From the NCBI GenBank assembly GCA_934047225.1, contig OW203992.1, forward strand, positions 2,035,501 through 2,099,500: a DNA stretch of 64,000 nucleotides, read 5' to 3'. The notes under the pieces are model-generated. The model ran no database searches, was not told the origin of the DNA, and saw only the letters and a list, made by a program, of their open reading frames with translations. Shown here in pieces: positions 32,413 through 44,726 of the stretch. This DNA comes from Ypsolopha sequella. Its lineage: Eukaryota > Arthropoda > Insecta > Lepidoptera > Ypsolophidae. Each line of letters opens with the position of its first letter. Position 1 is the first letter of the stretch. A program made the position numbers and the translations under genes.

Positions 32413-32590
32413 GGCGGCTAACCAAATCCTTCCCGTTCACTTCAAGTGCTCGTGGCTTGCGCGAAAATATCGCAGGAATTGGCGGGAATTTAAATTTGTA
32501 TAGCGAGTTTGGAGTGAGGTCATTTACGGAGACAGCTATCAGCTACACACACGCGACCGCATGCTGCGCTAGCGCACACTGAATGTGTAT
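32413..32590 (-). promoter_or_regulatory. Putative 5' UTR and promoter of the SDR-like gene
   Basis: A GC-richer island upstream of the start codon. It contains ttcccgcc (about 32480, minus strand), an E2F-like word, and a TCAGTG initiator-like word at about 32583-32577. No TATA box is apparent. The position is right for a short 5' UTR of about 170 nt. Confidence 0.4.
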
Positions 32591-32944
32591 CTAAATACCT
32601 AATACTGCTTACTACTCTTTGTATTGATTGAAGCGCTAGGCGATGACAATACGTGAATTCTTTGACCTTAGTTAGTGGATCGTCCAAGAGTTCCGTTGAA
32701 TATTTTCGAAAGTAAATAATTTTTTTGTTGGATTTTGTTTCAAGTTGTAAGATTTGTTTGCTAACCAGTCTAGTAGGTAATGAATGAATGAGATCTGTGA
32801 TCTAGGCGGCCTAGAACCAATAGCTTGAGTTTAACTAGATACTGCTTAGTAATCCCTATGAGTGCATAGTTTTAAAATCTGGTACAGCTATGTGGGAAGC
32901 ATATCAACCTAAGAACATCTTAAATTTTTATTTTTAGTCTGGGA

Positions 32945-33175
32945 ATATGAATAATAGTACATTACGATACGAGAGCGATGAAACGTTTTCTGACGAGTGT
33001 GAGTTTGCGGCACGAGCCGAAGGCGAGTGCTGCAATCACACGAGTCGAGAAAAAGTTTCTCGCACGAGTTTCGTATAATTTCCTATAGCACAAGTGCGGA
33101 AAATGCCGACTTTACGCACGCGCAGCGTGCGTAAAGCGGTCATTTTACGCACGGTGTGCTATAAAATTATATAGT
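32945..33175 (+). mobile_element. Palindrome-rich non-autonomous repeat, copy 1
   Basis: tacattacgatacgagagcg (32958) to the gcgtaaagcggtcattttac end (33130). Nested palindromes surround tttacgcacgcgcagcgtgcgtaaa. A reverse-oriented relative is at 41326-41480. Confidence 0.75.
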
Positions 33176-33565
33176 AATAAACTTAGGAAAAATAGTGGTT
33201 AAACGTCATTAGCTTAGCGCAAAGTGCATTTTCTTGCTTAGAAATTTAAGGCGTTACGGAAAAAAAAACGACACTTTAAGGACTTGCATATCTACTTCAG
33301 TAAATAATGTATTATTTTGATAAAATTGTATATTATTTTTGGATACTATTTCTAGGGATCTGTTAAAACAGAAACGCGATTGGAGAAATTCGGCTCGATA
33401 GAAATATTTATTGAAATTAGGTCCTTTTCGACACCAATTCTCCTGGTTTGACAATTTAGAATGACAATAGACTGCAACTTTATTTTATTAGATGGGTTTT
33501 AACGGTATCTAGGACCTGCGGGCCTATTATGTATCTCTAGTTGCCTTCTGGACTGGGTGTCTATC

Positions 33566-33708
33566 ATCAAAAACATAGATATACTATCGAATTCCGATGT
33601 CCTAAGGATATTTTCGCACTTGAAGTGACGACACAGATTGTTAATAGTTCAATACCCATTAAAGGCTATTATGAAATTTCAGTTTTTATCTATGTTTTTG
33701 ATGATAGG
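33566..33708. repeat. 21-bp exact inverted repeat
   Basis: ctatcatcaaaaacatagat (33567) and its complement near 33688 flank about 100 bp. It may be a short hairpin element; the 67-codon frame across it has no recognised domain. Confidence 0.6.
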
Positions 33709-33898
33709 TACCTCGTTCAGTTGGCAACTAAAGATACAGAATAGGGGGGCTGGTTAAACGAAATTTTGATAGCAACTTTAGTACATTTTTTATTAATATA
33801 AAACCGAGTTTTTGCTACTTTTCCACGAATCCGTCCCTGTCGCACTGAGGATTTTTTCGCATATGGAGTAAAAGGGACGCTAAAACATTTACATATCG

Positions 33899-34186
33899 CC
33901 TTAACATTGAAAACCATTTTGATCTGTGCCATGTGACACCAATAGTTCCGTTTAGTAAGGTTTATAAAGCAAGAGTTTGAAATTGTGTACACAAAGTCAT
34001 GATCTTCTCAAAACCAATTTAAAATGCTCTTTTAACTTTGTCTGGACCAGATCATGACTAATTCTGCATTAAATTTCAAACTCATGCTTTATAAACCTCA
34101 CTAATACCACAGATAACATAATACTCGTACTAATACTGAACTATTGGTGTTAACTGGCATATATCAAAATGTTTTTCAATTTTTAA
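33899..34186. mobile_element. Hairpin element with about 90-bp inverted arms
   Basis: The arms pair through gacaccaatagttc and gaactattggtgtt, through ggtttataaagcaagagttt and aaactcatgctttataaacc, and through outer ttgaaaaccattttgatc-like words. The right arm has an extra piece of about 30 bp (34115-34140). It is non-coding. Confidence 0.75.
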
Positions 34187-34732
34187 CTTCTAAACAAGAA
34201 ATACTAAGTTAACTTATGCGCTTTGTGATAAGCGACTGACGTTTAACCTTAAGCTTCCGACATTATACTTAATTAGATACAGAAATAACCAGCTGGAACC
34301 CTGTAAAGATAAAACACAATCAACCATTGGTAGGTGGTGGGTAAAATTAAGTAAATATTCCATTCTACTTTTACTTTCTATCCCTGCTCTTCAAGTCTTC
34401 ACCCCTAGCAGGTACAGCGTATCAGCGTATCTATTCATCTATGTTATGCGCCGTGTTTATTAAGATAGGAAAAAGTTGGATAGAAAGACACTGTCTGCAT
34501 CATATTCATGGTGTGTGCTAGAACTCTAGAAGTTCTGATTTTGCAATCTTAGATAAGCGCCTGATAAAAATTAATAGCAATTCACATTTCTTATCAAAAT
34601 TTTTGCTTAACTTTATTTGAAAGGCGTCTCATAGACAACTGTTATTCATAAGCTGTTTTGTGGAGTAAGCATTGAGCAAAATATCAATACCCAGAGGATG
34701 GTTTGCATTAGAAGCCAAATACTAAAATTTGT

Positions 34733-35043
34733 TAAGAGCGGTTACGCAGCCGAATTGTGAAATAGCAGCCTTTTTCTAATTAATCGAAACAGAACACATT
34801 CACTCAATAGTTATTCAACAAAACCTTATTACCTATGTATTGTGTATACTGCCATTGCAAAACTTCCATTGGTATCAGTAACTTAGAATTTAAAAATTTT
34901 ATAAACTCGAAATTTTTGAAATTCTTATTTACAGAAACCAATGGAAAAATTGCGACGGCAACATACACAATACAATAGGTAATAAGGTTTTGTTAAATAA
35001 CTATTGAGTGAATGCGGGTATTTCGGCTGCAAAACCGCTCTTA
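34733..35043. mobile_element. MITE family E, copy 1
   Basis: Ends taagagcggttacgcagccg and cggctgcaaaaccgctctta. Inner words attcactcaatagttatt and aaaaccttattacctat are mirrored. A second copy is at 50641-50940. The 28-bp array begins about 27 bp past its right end. Confidence 0.88.
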
Positions 35044-35069
35044 TCCTAAGGCTTATTTCACGTTTCTTG

Positions 35070-35655
35070 GCGCATTATACCAATATGTAGTTTGTTGACA
35101 CATTATACCAATATTTAGTTTGTTGACACATTATACCAATATTTAGTTTGTTGACACATTATACCAATATGTAGTTTGTTGACACATTATACCAATATTT
35201 AGTTTGTTGACACATTATACCAATATTTAGTTTGTTGACACATTATACCAATATTTAGTTTGTTGACACATTATACCAATATTTAGTTTGTTGACACATT
35301 ATACCAATATTTAGTTTGTTGACACATTATACCAATATTTAGTTTGTTGACACATTATACCAATATTTAGTTTGTTGACACATGATACCAATATTTAGTT
35401 TGTTGACACATTATACCAATATTTAGTTTGTTGACACATTATACCAATATTTAGTTTGTTGACACATTATACCAATATTTAGTTTATTGACACATTATAC
35501 CAATATTTAGTTTGTTGACACATTATACCAATATTTAGTTTGTTGACACATTATACCAATATTTAGTTTGTTGACACATTATACCAATATTTAGTTTGTT
35601 GACACATTATACCAATATTTAGTTTGTTGACACATTATACCAATATTTAGTTTGG
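35070..35655. repeat. 28-bp tandem array, about 21 copies
   Basis: The unit is ttgacacattataccaatat plus ttagtttg. Copies are almost identical; a tatTtag/tatGtag change marks copies 1 and 4, and single-base variants occur at about 35383 (catgat) and 35485 (tttatt). Confidence 0.97.
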
Positions 35656-36104
35656 ATAGTAATTAAAGCTCCGGAAAGTAAAAGAAAAATAAGCTTGTTA
35701 GAAATTATTATTGCTGCCATTTTTATGTGCTGTTACCAACAAGTTGCGCGTGAATAAAAATACTGAAAGTTCCGACTAAAATATAGGTCAAGCCAAAGAT
35801 TTAGGTAGAGCTAAAACAAATAACGTCAAAAAAGCCCATATCCTTCTATCGCAAATAATAAAAATCGCGTATACACGGTACTTCGTGCGCGTAGCTCCGA
35901 AAATTAAATTCAATAATAATAATAATAATACAAGCTCTAATATTATTTTTTATTTCAAGTAACAAGTAAGAAACTTATATAACATATACATAATAATACA
36001 ATTTTTTTATAAAACTAACGTAAAATGAAATAAAATATAAAACGAAAACAAATACCAACCTGTCTGTCTCGTAGCGGGCTCTAGATCAGATAAAATATGT
36101 GAGC

Positions 36105-36667
36105 CAGATCACCGCCATCATCGGGGAGAGTATAGGCTGGCGGCGTTGCCTCGCTGTATTGCGAGGCTTATTCGCTGACCAAAATAGGTCCCAGCCCTTG
36201 GGTCTCCGGAAGCGTCGACCAACCTCGACGATATTTCCTTATATAGACGCAAATGGTCCCCACGGCCCCAGGGTATCTACGGCAAAAGGCATAAAAATGT
36301 AGCCTTCAGCCAGCTCCACGTTTATACGCCGTTTGAGACCCTCAGCCGTCGAAGCCGCCGCGCCAGCAAGGATAGTGTTCCCCTGGAGATGGGACGGCGC
36401 CACGGTGTCGACGCATGTTGCGTCCCACACCAGCGACTGCCCATTTTTCCAGGGGATTAGTGTCAGTCCGTCGGGCCTCTTACCATCGCTGCGTACTAGG
36501 CCTTTGGGCTCTAATACGGTGGGCACGTTGGCGCTCATGAGAGCCCGACGGATGACATCGGCGCGGCAGACGACCGGCGCTATGTTTACATGACAGGCCG
36601 TGGTGACCGAGTTGGTCAACGCTTGCCCCGCAACGGCAGCGATGTGACTCGTTGGTTCTTGCACCAA
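36105..36667 (-). pseudogene. Broken C-terminal module of a retroelement polyprotein (RPD...WDAT type)
   Basis: The minus frame 36667-36239 encodes 142 residues with '[18 protein letters not shown]', '[17 protein letters not shown]', '[14 protein letters not shown]' and '[16 protein letters not shown]'. After a frameshift near 36235 another frame continues 'ISSRLVDASGDPRAGTYFGQ' and 'RISLAIQRGNAASL'. From memory, these blocks occur at the C-terminus of reverse-transcriptase-containing proteins in many animals. The RPD-x(n)-D spacing resembles a PD-(D/E)XK nuclease fold, but that is inference. No reverse transcriptase is next to it, so this is a tail fragment. GC content is clearly above the neighbours. 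Confidence 0.6.
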
Positions 36668-36699
36668 GCCTCAGACTGACATCTAATTACATTTTAATT

Positions 36700-37960
36700 T
36701 TATAAGAGTATGACATAGCCAAAACAAAAACCAGTTCCGGGCGTGGCTTATTCTATTTTACGATAGCGCGCGGGGGGAAATTCGTCCCGGTCTCTAAGCT
36801 CGCGTCACCATAGCAAAAATACGAATAGAGTGGACGAGGCAGGGTCAAAAGTAATACGTATTTTATTTTATCTAATTTATTAGTGTATTTCGATCATCGT
36901 GACACGGCATTGATCCAACTTGCTATCACGTCGGGACGTAAATTTATTATGGTCGGCTAAAAGTGGTTTTTTGAGTGTTTGATTTATCAGTTGACCCTCG
37001 GAACATTTCAGACACTCCTTTAGAGATACATAATAATATCGTGACGGTTAATTGTCACCATAACCCATTCTTTAAATATTTTTCGCCCGTTGAGCTGGTT
37101 TTACACTTGCGGGAAAATAAATTGGACCAAAAATTTCTTTACTAAAAATTTTTACTAAAGTTGTTATTACAAAAAGTGGAAACTAACAAGTATTCTCAGA
37201 AGGAATGCACCACGTCACTATCTATCTCACTGTAGCCTATATCAATTATGCCTGTCTCATTCAACCACGTTTAACTGCGTTACTATCTCATTCCAACTCA
37301 TTTTAAATAGCGTCACTATTTATCTCACTCTAACGCGTGTTAAATGGCATTTCTAATGAACGTCAAATATTTTTACTGCCCGCCACTCTTTCATTCTAAA
37401 TTCTAATTATTTAAAAAAATACGCAGCTCCTTTGGTAGTAAAATAGCAATAACTTTTTTTTCAAAAGTAATACACAGAAATTGCCACATCATTTGAAAAA
37501 CAATATTTGATGAGCCGTTATTTAAGACAATTTGCAAAACTAACATAGGACATTTTTTTTCAGGGTGTGGTATCGAACTAACCTAATTACAAAAAATTGC
37601 TCATAAATTGGGTTTATATTGTTCTTCCTGATGTAACAGCATTTCAAGGTTTATTTTTGACTTTATCAATAGCACGACTATTCAGAGTTGCGCAACAAAA
37701 ATTTTATTCTTAGAATTTAGAACTGGTATTTAGAATCTGGAATTTAGAAGCTTTGACTCTCAAAAATCTATTCGAATTTATAAAAGTACCATCAACTCGA
37801 AGACTATCTACTTTTTGCTGAGGTCATAATTTGATATTCTGGTCAGTCATGAGCTGGCCTACCAGCCTTCCAAGGGAAAGCGTTGACTTTTGGGACACCT
37901 GTTTACCCTTGGGATAAATTGCCAAGTGTTTAAAGTATAGAAAATTATTTGTATCATAGT
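36700..37960. other. No recognised gene
   Basis: Moderate to AT-rich. Short imperfect repeats of cgtcactatctatctcact-like words at 37210-37340. No gene or complete repeat recognised. Confidence 0.45.
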
Positions 37961-37969
37961 TTGAAATGT

Positions 37970-39592
37970 TCAGGTCCCTTTACGCAAAATGAAAAAACAA
38001 AACTCTTTTAGGATTAATTTGTTGTCCCTATGTTTGTCTGTTTTTCCGTTTGTCTAGGCAATTTTTCTGGGTAAAATCAATAAATGCTAATATTTACAGC
38101 CCTGTAAAATATACATATTATAACGTTTTTATGGCCTTTTGTTTAACTTTTTCATACAAATTTTCTCCTTATGAAAATATAGAGATCAACACTTGACATA
38201 ATATTTTGCATTTGAAAGAAAACACAGAAAGGAACTGTAGTACAAATAATGTAATAAATATAAAACCATATCTTTCTATTCTAAAGGGATTAATAATTTA
38301 CTGTTTGTTCAATGTGGCGATAGCTTTGTTCATTATTTTTTTTTCTTTGTTACAAAGATAACAAATATTTTCATACAAGGTTTTCCTTAAGGGCTATTTC
38401 TCCGAATTTGTAAAATATTAAGAAATAATTATAACGGTAAAGTACAACTTTTAGCTAAGACAATTTATTGTTAAAAGTTTGCTATATGCATAAACATATT
38501 TTAATGATATTATGGTATCTTCAAAATAATTGGGTTTTCCATAAGCGTGATATCAGATTATTTAAGAAATTTACGGCTGGTATCACGACGGATAAGCCAA
38601 TTATTTTATTACCATTGTAATATAATTAAAAATATGTTAATGCATACAGCAGACTTTTAACTATAAGTTTTCTTAACTAAAAGTTGTATTTTTACTTATT
38701 GAAATTGTATTTCTCATCAAGAAGTGCAAGATGACAAGATATTCAAAATAAGTTAATTGAATTTGTGAAATGGTTTCAGGTCAAAACAGTTTTCCATGAA
38801 ACGGTAATTGTTTATACTTAGCAAAGTGTGTAAACTTAGTCATCTTAACATGAACGACGCCTGTATTTCTCTCTTTTTTATTTTCAGTATAGATAAAAAT
38901 ATACAAACTTGTTAAACTTTGCGTAAAAACGAGGCAATATTGACGATATCCTGACAGCTATTATGATGGTGTTTTATCAAATTTTGCTTTTTGGGCTGTA
39001 TAGAGACGTAGTTAGATGTCACTAGAATATACTCATGAAAAAAGATATGAAGAAAATAAGCTGTAGACTTCACATTCGGTTTATACCTATTGTATGAATT
39101 TTAAGAAAATACAGGGGTAAAGGGACCTCTTAAGGAAAACCTTGGATTAAACTATTTGTTATCTTAGTAAAAAATAATTCAAGGAAAAAAATAAACAAAG
39201 CTATCGCCACATTGAACAGTAGATAATTAATCCCTTTAGAATAGAACAACATGGTTTTCATATTTTTTTACATTATATGTTCAACAATTCCTTTCTGTGT
39301 TGACTTTTAAATGCAAAATATTATCTCAAGTGTTCATCCCTACATTTTCATAGTGAGAAAATTTGTATAAAAACGTAAAAAAAAAACGTAAAAACCTAAA
39401 ACTTAATATAAATAAAAACGTCAAAAGTATGTTTTTACAGCTCTATAAAGGGCCGTTAATATTTCTATTTATTAATTTTACCCAGAAAAAATTGTCTAGA
39501 CAAACGGACAGACAGACAAACATAGGGATAACAAATTAATCCTAAAAGAGTTTCATTGTTTTCATTTTGCGTAACAGAACCTGAACATGTAC
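37970..39592. mobile_element. 1.6-kb foldback element with nested MITE
   Basis: Arms of about 430-470 bp are inverted copies: aaactcttttaggattaatt and ttgtctagacaa-type words at both ends, gctatcgccacattgaac/gttcaatgtggcgatagc inward, and aaggttttccttaagg at the inner edges. The core (38400-39110) holds a partial MITE D (38391-38692) and unrelated AT-rich DNA. No transposase gene is seen. Confidence 0.85.
38391..38692. mobile_element. MITE family D, copy 2, right end eroded
   Basis: Matches 31391-31756 (tttagctaagacaattt, gtttgctatatgcataaaca, atgttaatgcatacagcaga). It lies immediately inside the left arm of the foldback. Confidence 0.75.
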
Positions 39593-40734
39593 CGACAGGA
39601 TTATCTACGATCTAATAATTTTGCCATGCACTGTAAATATTTCAAAATAAATTTCTATATTTTAAATGCTTGGCGATTTATCCCAAGTAAGTGTACCTAT
39701 ATAATTTGCAAAAAACTTCACTTATTGGACCTGAAATGGTGAGCCAATACTAGAGGGTAATTTCACGAAAAGGTCATTGACCTTTGTTACAGATCTCAGT
39801 AAGTATAAGTAAATTAATTTGGGTTTCAATAACGATCACAAAATTATTCTTTTAGAGTAACATATATTATTTTCCCGCATAAAAGTATGAATTCATTCGA
39901 AATTCATTCAGTTTTGTTGTTATGACTATGGCACGATGTAGCTAAATCACTCATACGCATATTTTGTTGAGTTTTTAACGGCAGGAATATGATGCTCCTC
40001 GAAATATTACTTCATAAAATTAATTTCAATGTGTTTTGAAGTAGTTTTGGGAGATATTTATAGCTTGCAAAAAAGGGCACAGATTCCACGTCTTACGGGC
40101 GCCAACGCTAGGCGTAGACTGACAATATCTTGCTGCCGCTGACTGCATCAGTGGATTTACGTATTTTTGGAAAAAGGGGGTGCTTTTTTTGACCCGAATA
40201 ACGTGGTATTTGGAAAATGAATAGATATCATTCACACTAATTTTATTTAAAAAAAACCAACAAAATCGCGAAAGCGATACCTGAAACAAAATTGATAAGA
40301 AGTGTGCAATAGAGGGTTACAAAAAAATTCATTGACAGTACAAATATGAATCGATTAACGTGGTTTGTGGAAAATGAATACCTTAAAGTTCAACCAAAAA
40401 CATGTATTTTTTTTATGGCTATACGTAACCTAATTATTGCAACAAAATCATCCGAAAGCTGACATTTTATTTCTGTTTGTATTTTCGTTCCCCTTGGTGC
40501 CAGTGCTAAAATTGGGTTGGCTTTGGCAGGAGGACATCTGATTTTAGTCTGAATGTAATTGTAGGGGTTTCTTTGGTTCTTTATTAAACCTTTTATCATA
40601 TTTTTATTAGTCGCAAATTTTGTTATAGGTAATTTAATATAAAGCACCCCGACTTCGTAGAATATAGGTTGAATCTGCACCTAAATCGAATCAGAGCACC
40701 CTGACTCCATGCAGTCATAGTAAAACCAGACGCA

Positions 40735-41040
40735 GTCTTGTGGCTACTACACCTTGTGTATATAAAATCCCGGAGGCGCAGAGGGAGGACAGCCCCCACC
40801 CACCGTAACAAAGCGCAGGCACAATTATTAGTGTGAGCCGTAGCGGCTGTGTGGGCTGAGTTCGGTTAGCAGCAAACCGAAGCTGCGGAGGTGAGCATGC
40901 GTGCCTGTGTTTTGTTACGCAAGGCGAACGGGCTGCATTTCCCGTAGCGCCGCGCCGCCGTAGAAGTAAGTTAGTGTCAATAAACCAATAAAAAGTATCA
41001 AAAGGTGATTGAAAGCGTCTCTTGCAGCGTCACCTGAAAA
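40735..41040 (+). other. Possible solo LTR or promoter-like segment
   Basis: A GC-richer 300-bp piece with a TATA-like tgtgtatataaaatccc (40755), a ttcggttagcagcaaaccga hairpin (40860) and a downstream caataaaccaataaaa (40978) that could be a polyadenylation signal. Promoter and polyadenylation words about 220 bp apart are LTR-like. No partner LTR or primer-binding site was found. Confidence 0.3.
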
Positions 41041-41325
41041 TTACTCTTACTGATAGTGATATTTCTGAGACGTTTAAAATTTTATAAATTATGAAAAAAT
41101 ATATAATGTTATTTAAAGTATTAAGAAAAAAATAATTTCTGAAAATTAATCTTGCGTTAAAAGAACAGTGAACATATTATCAAAAGTCATGCTGTTTTAA
41201 GAAAAGAAATCGATATTTCTTTGAAACCACTAATGTTATTTGTACCTACCGTTCTTGCACTAAAATAGAAGGAAAGTATTTCTCAGTAAAACTATTTCTG
41301 GAAATTTAATTCTAAATAATTTTTA

Positions 41326-41480
41326 TAGCACAATGTGCGTAAAATGACCGCTTTACGCACGCGCGTGCGTAAAGTCGGCATTTTCCGCACTTGTGCTATA
41401 AAAAATTATACGAAACTCGTGCGAGAAACTCACACTCGTCAGAAAACGTTTCATCGCTCTCGTATCGTAATGTACTATAA
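41326..41480 (-). mobile_element. Palindrome-rich non-autonomous repeat, copy 2
   Basis: Reverse-oriented relative of 32945-33175: atgaccgctttacgcacgcg at 41343 and gaaacgtttcatcgctctcg-like words before acattacgatacg in complement near 41470. It ends about 60 bp before the LINE. Confidence 0.75.
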
Positions 41481-41545
41481 CTAACTAATGAACTATAACG
41501 ACAAAGTCTACAAGAACGAGGTATGGCCAGTTAACACACGCATAG

Positions 41546-43123
41546 GCGAATGGATATTTTTTCGTACGTACAGGCAACAGCGAACCTCCACGTCACAATA
41601 ATCAAATACAAATATATTACCAAAACACTCAAGGCCTTCGAACAAAAATAAATGAATTCTGTACAAATATTGCTCTAACAGATGCAGACTTATTTGCGAT
41701 CACGGAAACTGGTGCCTATGAGGGTATTGATGACGGTGAAATAGTCCCGAAAGGATACACATTATTACGTTGCGACCGAGCTGATGGCCGTAAACAAGGA
41801 AGAGTTCTTCTGGCTGCGGCACCTCGTCCTCACCTCCAACTAACTAAAGTCGCGCTTCCAGTCAATTTCGACATAGACACGTCAATATTTGAACTCATAT
41901 GTGGATTAGTGAAGTTTAAAAATGTTTCGTTTCTATGTTGTGTGGTATACATACCACCTAGAAGTAAGGATTGCGAGTACTTACAAATGTTTAATTTATT
42001 GGAATCAATCTGTGTTGATTTCAGGCAAGTTGTAGTTTTAGGTGACTTTAATTTATGGTCAGCATCTACGGAAATTCTGGCTTATTATGAGTATTTTATA
42101 AATTTTTGTGAATTCTGTCAAAGAAATTTCATTACGAATGTAAATAATCGTACCTTGGACTTAGTATTGACGAATCTACCAGAGAATAGTACGACAGTAA
42201 CCCGTGAATCTGAATCATTAGTCGAGGAGGACCGTCATCATCCTGCTCTTAGAGTGCAAATGAGTATAAAACAAAATAACAGAGGGAGGGCAGTGGCACC
42301 TGCCCCTGGACCCCCTGGTCACGATGGATTAATTAAGAAGAGGAATTTTCGGAAGTGTGATTTTATGTCCCTATATAATTCCCTTTATACTATAGATTGG
42401 AGGCCATTGTACGACATACAAGATGCGGAAATGGCAACGCAATACTTATATAACGTCATTAATCAAATTATAATGGAAAATACATCTCCTATAACGGGTC
42501 AGTCACCACGGAAATATTCTTACCCCGAATGGTACACGGCTGAAATAATAAATGACATCAGAACTAAATCCGAATTCCATAAACGCTTTAAACGAGGGGG
42601 ATTACAATTGGACTACGACATGTTTTCATTCTATAGAAAACGAGTGAAAATAATCTCTAAACTAGCCTATCTTGATTACAATGAAAGATTGCAGGCCAAA
42701 CTTATTGCCGATCCAAGATCTTTCTGGAGCCATATACGTACTAAACGATCAAAGCATAGTCCTGCGACGGTCACTATGAATGCAGTGGAAGTACCATTGG
42801 TGGATCGGGCCCGCAAATTTGCAGAGTACTTCTATTCAGTATATGCAAGCACTCCTCCCAAACTCAACGTAAAAGAAGCCCTCAAAATAGCAAGCCAAAG
42901 AAAGGATGGCATAGGTAAGGCTCATATTTGTGTTACACAACTTCAGGTTAAGGAAGTCAGCACCGCTTTAAAGCGCCTTCCTGCCAAGCTTTCTGTGGGT
43001 CCAGACGGTATTCCGCCGTTCCTTGTTAAGGACTGCAGAGATGTGCTGGAGCAGCCTCTGACTCACTTAACTTATGCCTCGACAACGCAACTTATCCGGA
43101 ATGCTGGAAGACTTCCCGGGTGA
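41546..43123 (+). pseudogene. LINE ORF2, endonuclease and connector part
   Basis: The frame is open from 41546 (after TAG at 41543) without an obvious ATG. The start of an AP-endonuclease domain is visible as 'YYQNTQGLRTKINEF' and 'FAITET' (about 41610-41710), then 'VVYIPPRS', 'VVLGDFNLW' and 'NRTLDLVLTN', then the connector with 'PRSFWSHI' and 'LSVGPDGIPPFLVKDC', the RT entry. At about 43068, within 'PLTHLTYAS', the coding sense moves to another frame; the remaining codons to the TGA at 43121 are out of frame. ORF1 is absent upstream, so the element is 5'-truncated. Confidence 0.88.
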
Positions 43124-44394
43124 TACCAGTACCCAAAGGCAAGGGCACTGAACTGAGTGATCATAGGCCGGTGGCGGTCCTATCGACATTTGCTAAGGTT
43201 TTCGAGTCGGTCGTCCATTCACGGATCTACCCCCAGGTTAACCCCCTATTTAGTGAATGTCAGCATGGTTTCCGTCAGGGTCGTGGCACAGACAGCAACC
43301 TTTTATCCTTTGTAAATTACGCTATACCAGCAGTGGACAAAGATTCTGGGGGTCAGGTAGATGTCGCCTATTTTGATTTCCGCAAAGCTTTTGACCTAGT
43401 CGATAATGACGTACTACTTACAAAGTTCGCGGTAATGGGTTTCTCTCCTGAGCTACTTAATTTCTTTTCAGAATATTTGCGCGACCGGAAACAATATGTT
43501 GAGTACGCAAACTACACATCTGACCCTTACGTGACTTACTCGGGGGTTAGCCAGGGGAGCAATCTGGGCCCACTGTGTTTTAACATAATGATTAACGATC
43601 TCCCAGACGTGATTGAGCATTCTAAGTGCCTTTTATTCGCCGACGACTTGAAATTGTGCCTGAAAGTTGTCAGTGGTGAGGACAGTACTCGTTTACAGTC
43701 GGACATTAATAATGTAGTCGAGTGGAGTAAAAAGAATTTATTGCTTTTCAATTATGCAAAATGTAATATTATGTCGTGTACAAGAGCTAGGAACCCTGTA
43801 CAGCGTCACTACCTTATTGATGAAGACCGGATAGCTCAGGTGGATAAAGTAAGAGACCTGGGAGTTCACGTGGGGTCAGATCTGAGGTTTGACGACCATA
43901 TTAATATAATTTGCAAAAAAGCATTTCGTAGCCTGGGATTTATTATTCGCCAAACAAAAGACTTTCGGGGCACCACAGCTGTAAGAGTACTCTACAATGC
44001 GCTAGTGAGAAGTAAGTTAGAGGGTGCATCAATGGTCTGGAATCCACATGAGGCTAAATATAGCCTCATGTTGGAGAAAATCCAGAACAAGTTTATTAGA
44101 TACCTCTACTTACGACAATACGGTGTCTACCCGTTTTATCCGCTTATGTATCCAACCCTATTTGTGCTGGGTATGGTTGGATACTATAGGTTGGAAGTTC
44201 GAAGAAACCTTGCACTGGCCAAATACTTCTTCTTTACTGTGCCGACCGCTCGCACTAATTTACAGAAATATTCACCATTAGCCAGGGCTATACAGATTTT
44301 AAATGATGTGGCACGTATGACTGACATAATGAATTGTTCTATGGCAGAATTCACAAAAGTAGTCCTGAATGTATTGACTTTGACGAGAGATTAA
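43068..44394 (+). pseudogene. LINE ORF2, reverse-transcriptase part
   Basis: Continuation of ORF2 after a frameshift, starting 'NLCLDNATYPECWKTSR' and 'VIPVPKGKG'. It contains 'HRPVAVLSTFAKVFE', 'QHGFRQGRGTDSNLL', 'YFDFRKAFDLVD' (motif A), 'GVSQGSNLGPLCFN' (motif B) and the catalytic 'LLFADDLKLC' (motif C), then a C-terminal region to the stop at 44394. The frame is otherwise intact for about 440 codons, so only the one frameshift, plus the missing 5' end, inactivates the copy. It is best described as Jockey/CR1 superfamily; the clade is uncertain. Confidence 0.9.
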
Positions 44395-44545
44395 GATTAG
44401 TTGATTATTGAAAATGTACTAGATATAATAATGACATGTATTTCTTATTATGTAATTATTTCTTCATTGCTTGCTGAATTGGTTATACACTGTAATGGTT
44501 TGCAATTTGTTACTTAAATAAATAAATAAATAAAATAAATAAACT
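44395..44545 (+). other. LINE 3' UTR and (aaat)n tail
   Basis: A 120-bp 3' UTR ending in (aaat)n at 44516-44543, the retroposition tail. Confidence 0.85.
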
Positions 44546-44566
44546 TTTAACCTTTTAAATTCATTG

Positions 44567-44655
44567 TACAGGTAGCGGCACGGTTTATGAGGTCTGACAC
44601 GCGCTAGTCCCCCACCACTTTCGCCGAGCAGTCAAAAATCGTGCCGCGACCTGTA
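44567..44655. repeat. Imperfect 19-bp inverted repeat
   Basis: tacaggtagcggcacggttt and aaatcgtgccgcgacctgta close an 89-bp segment directly after the LINE tail. It could be a very small MITE. It starts and ends with TA. Confidence 0.5.
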
Positions 44656-44726
44656 ATGCTTCAGCCACACGCTTGACGAGTGGCGAGGGACTTGGTGAGG
44701 GAAGAGGTGTGTGACGTTGTGTGGCT

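Noticed and set aside
36333..36593. 86-codon plus-strand frame
   Set aside because: Antisense of the recognisable retroelement C-terminal module.
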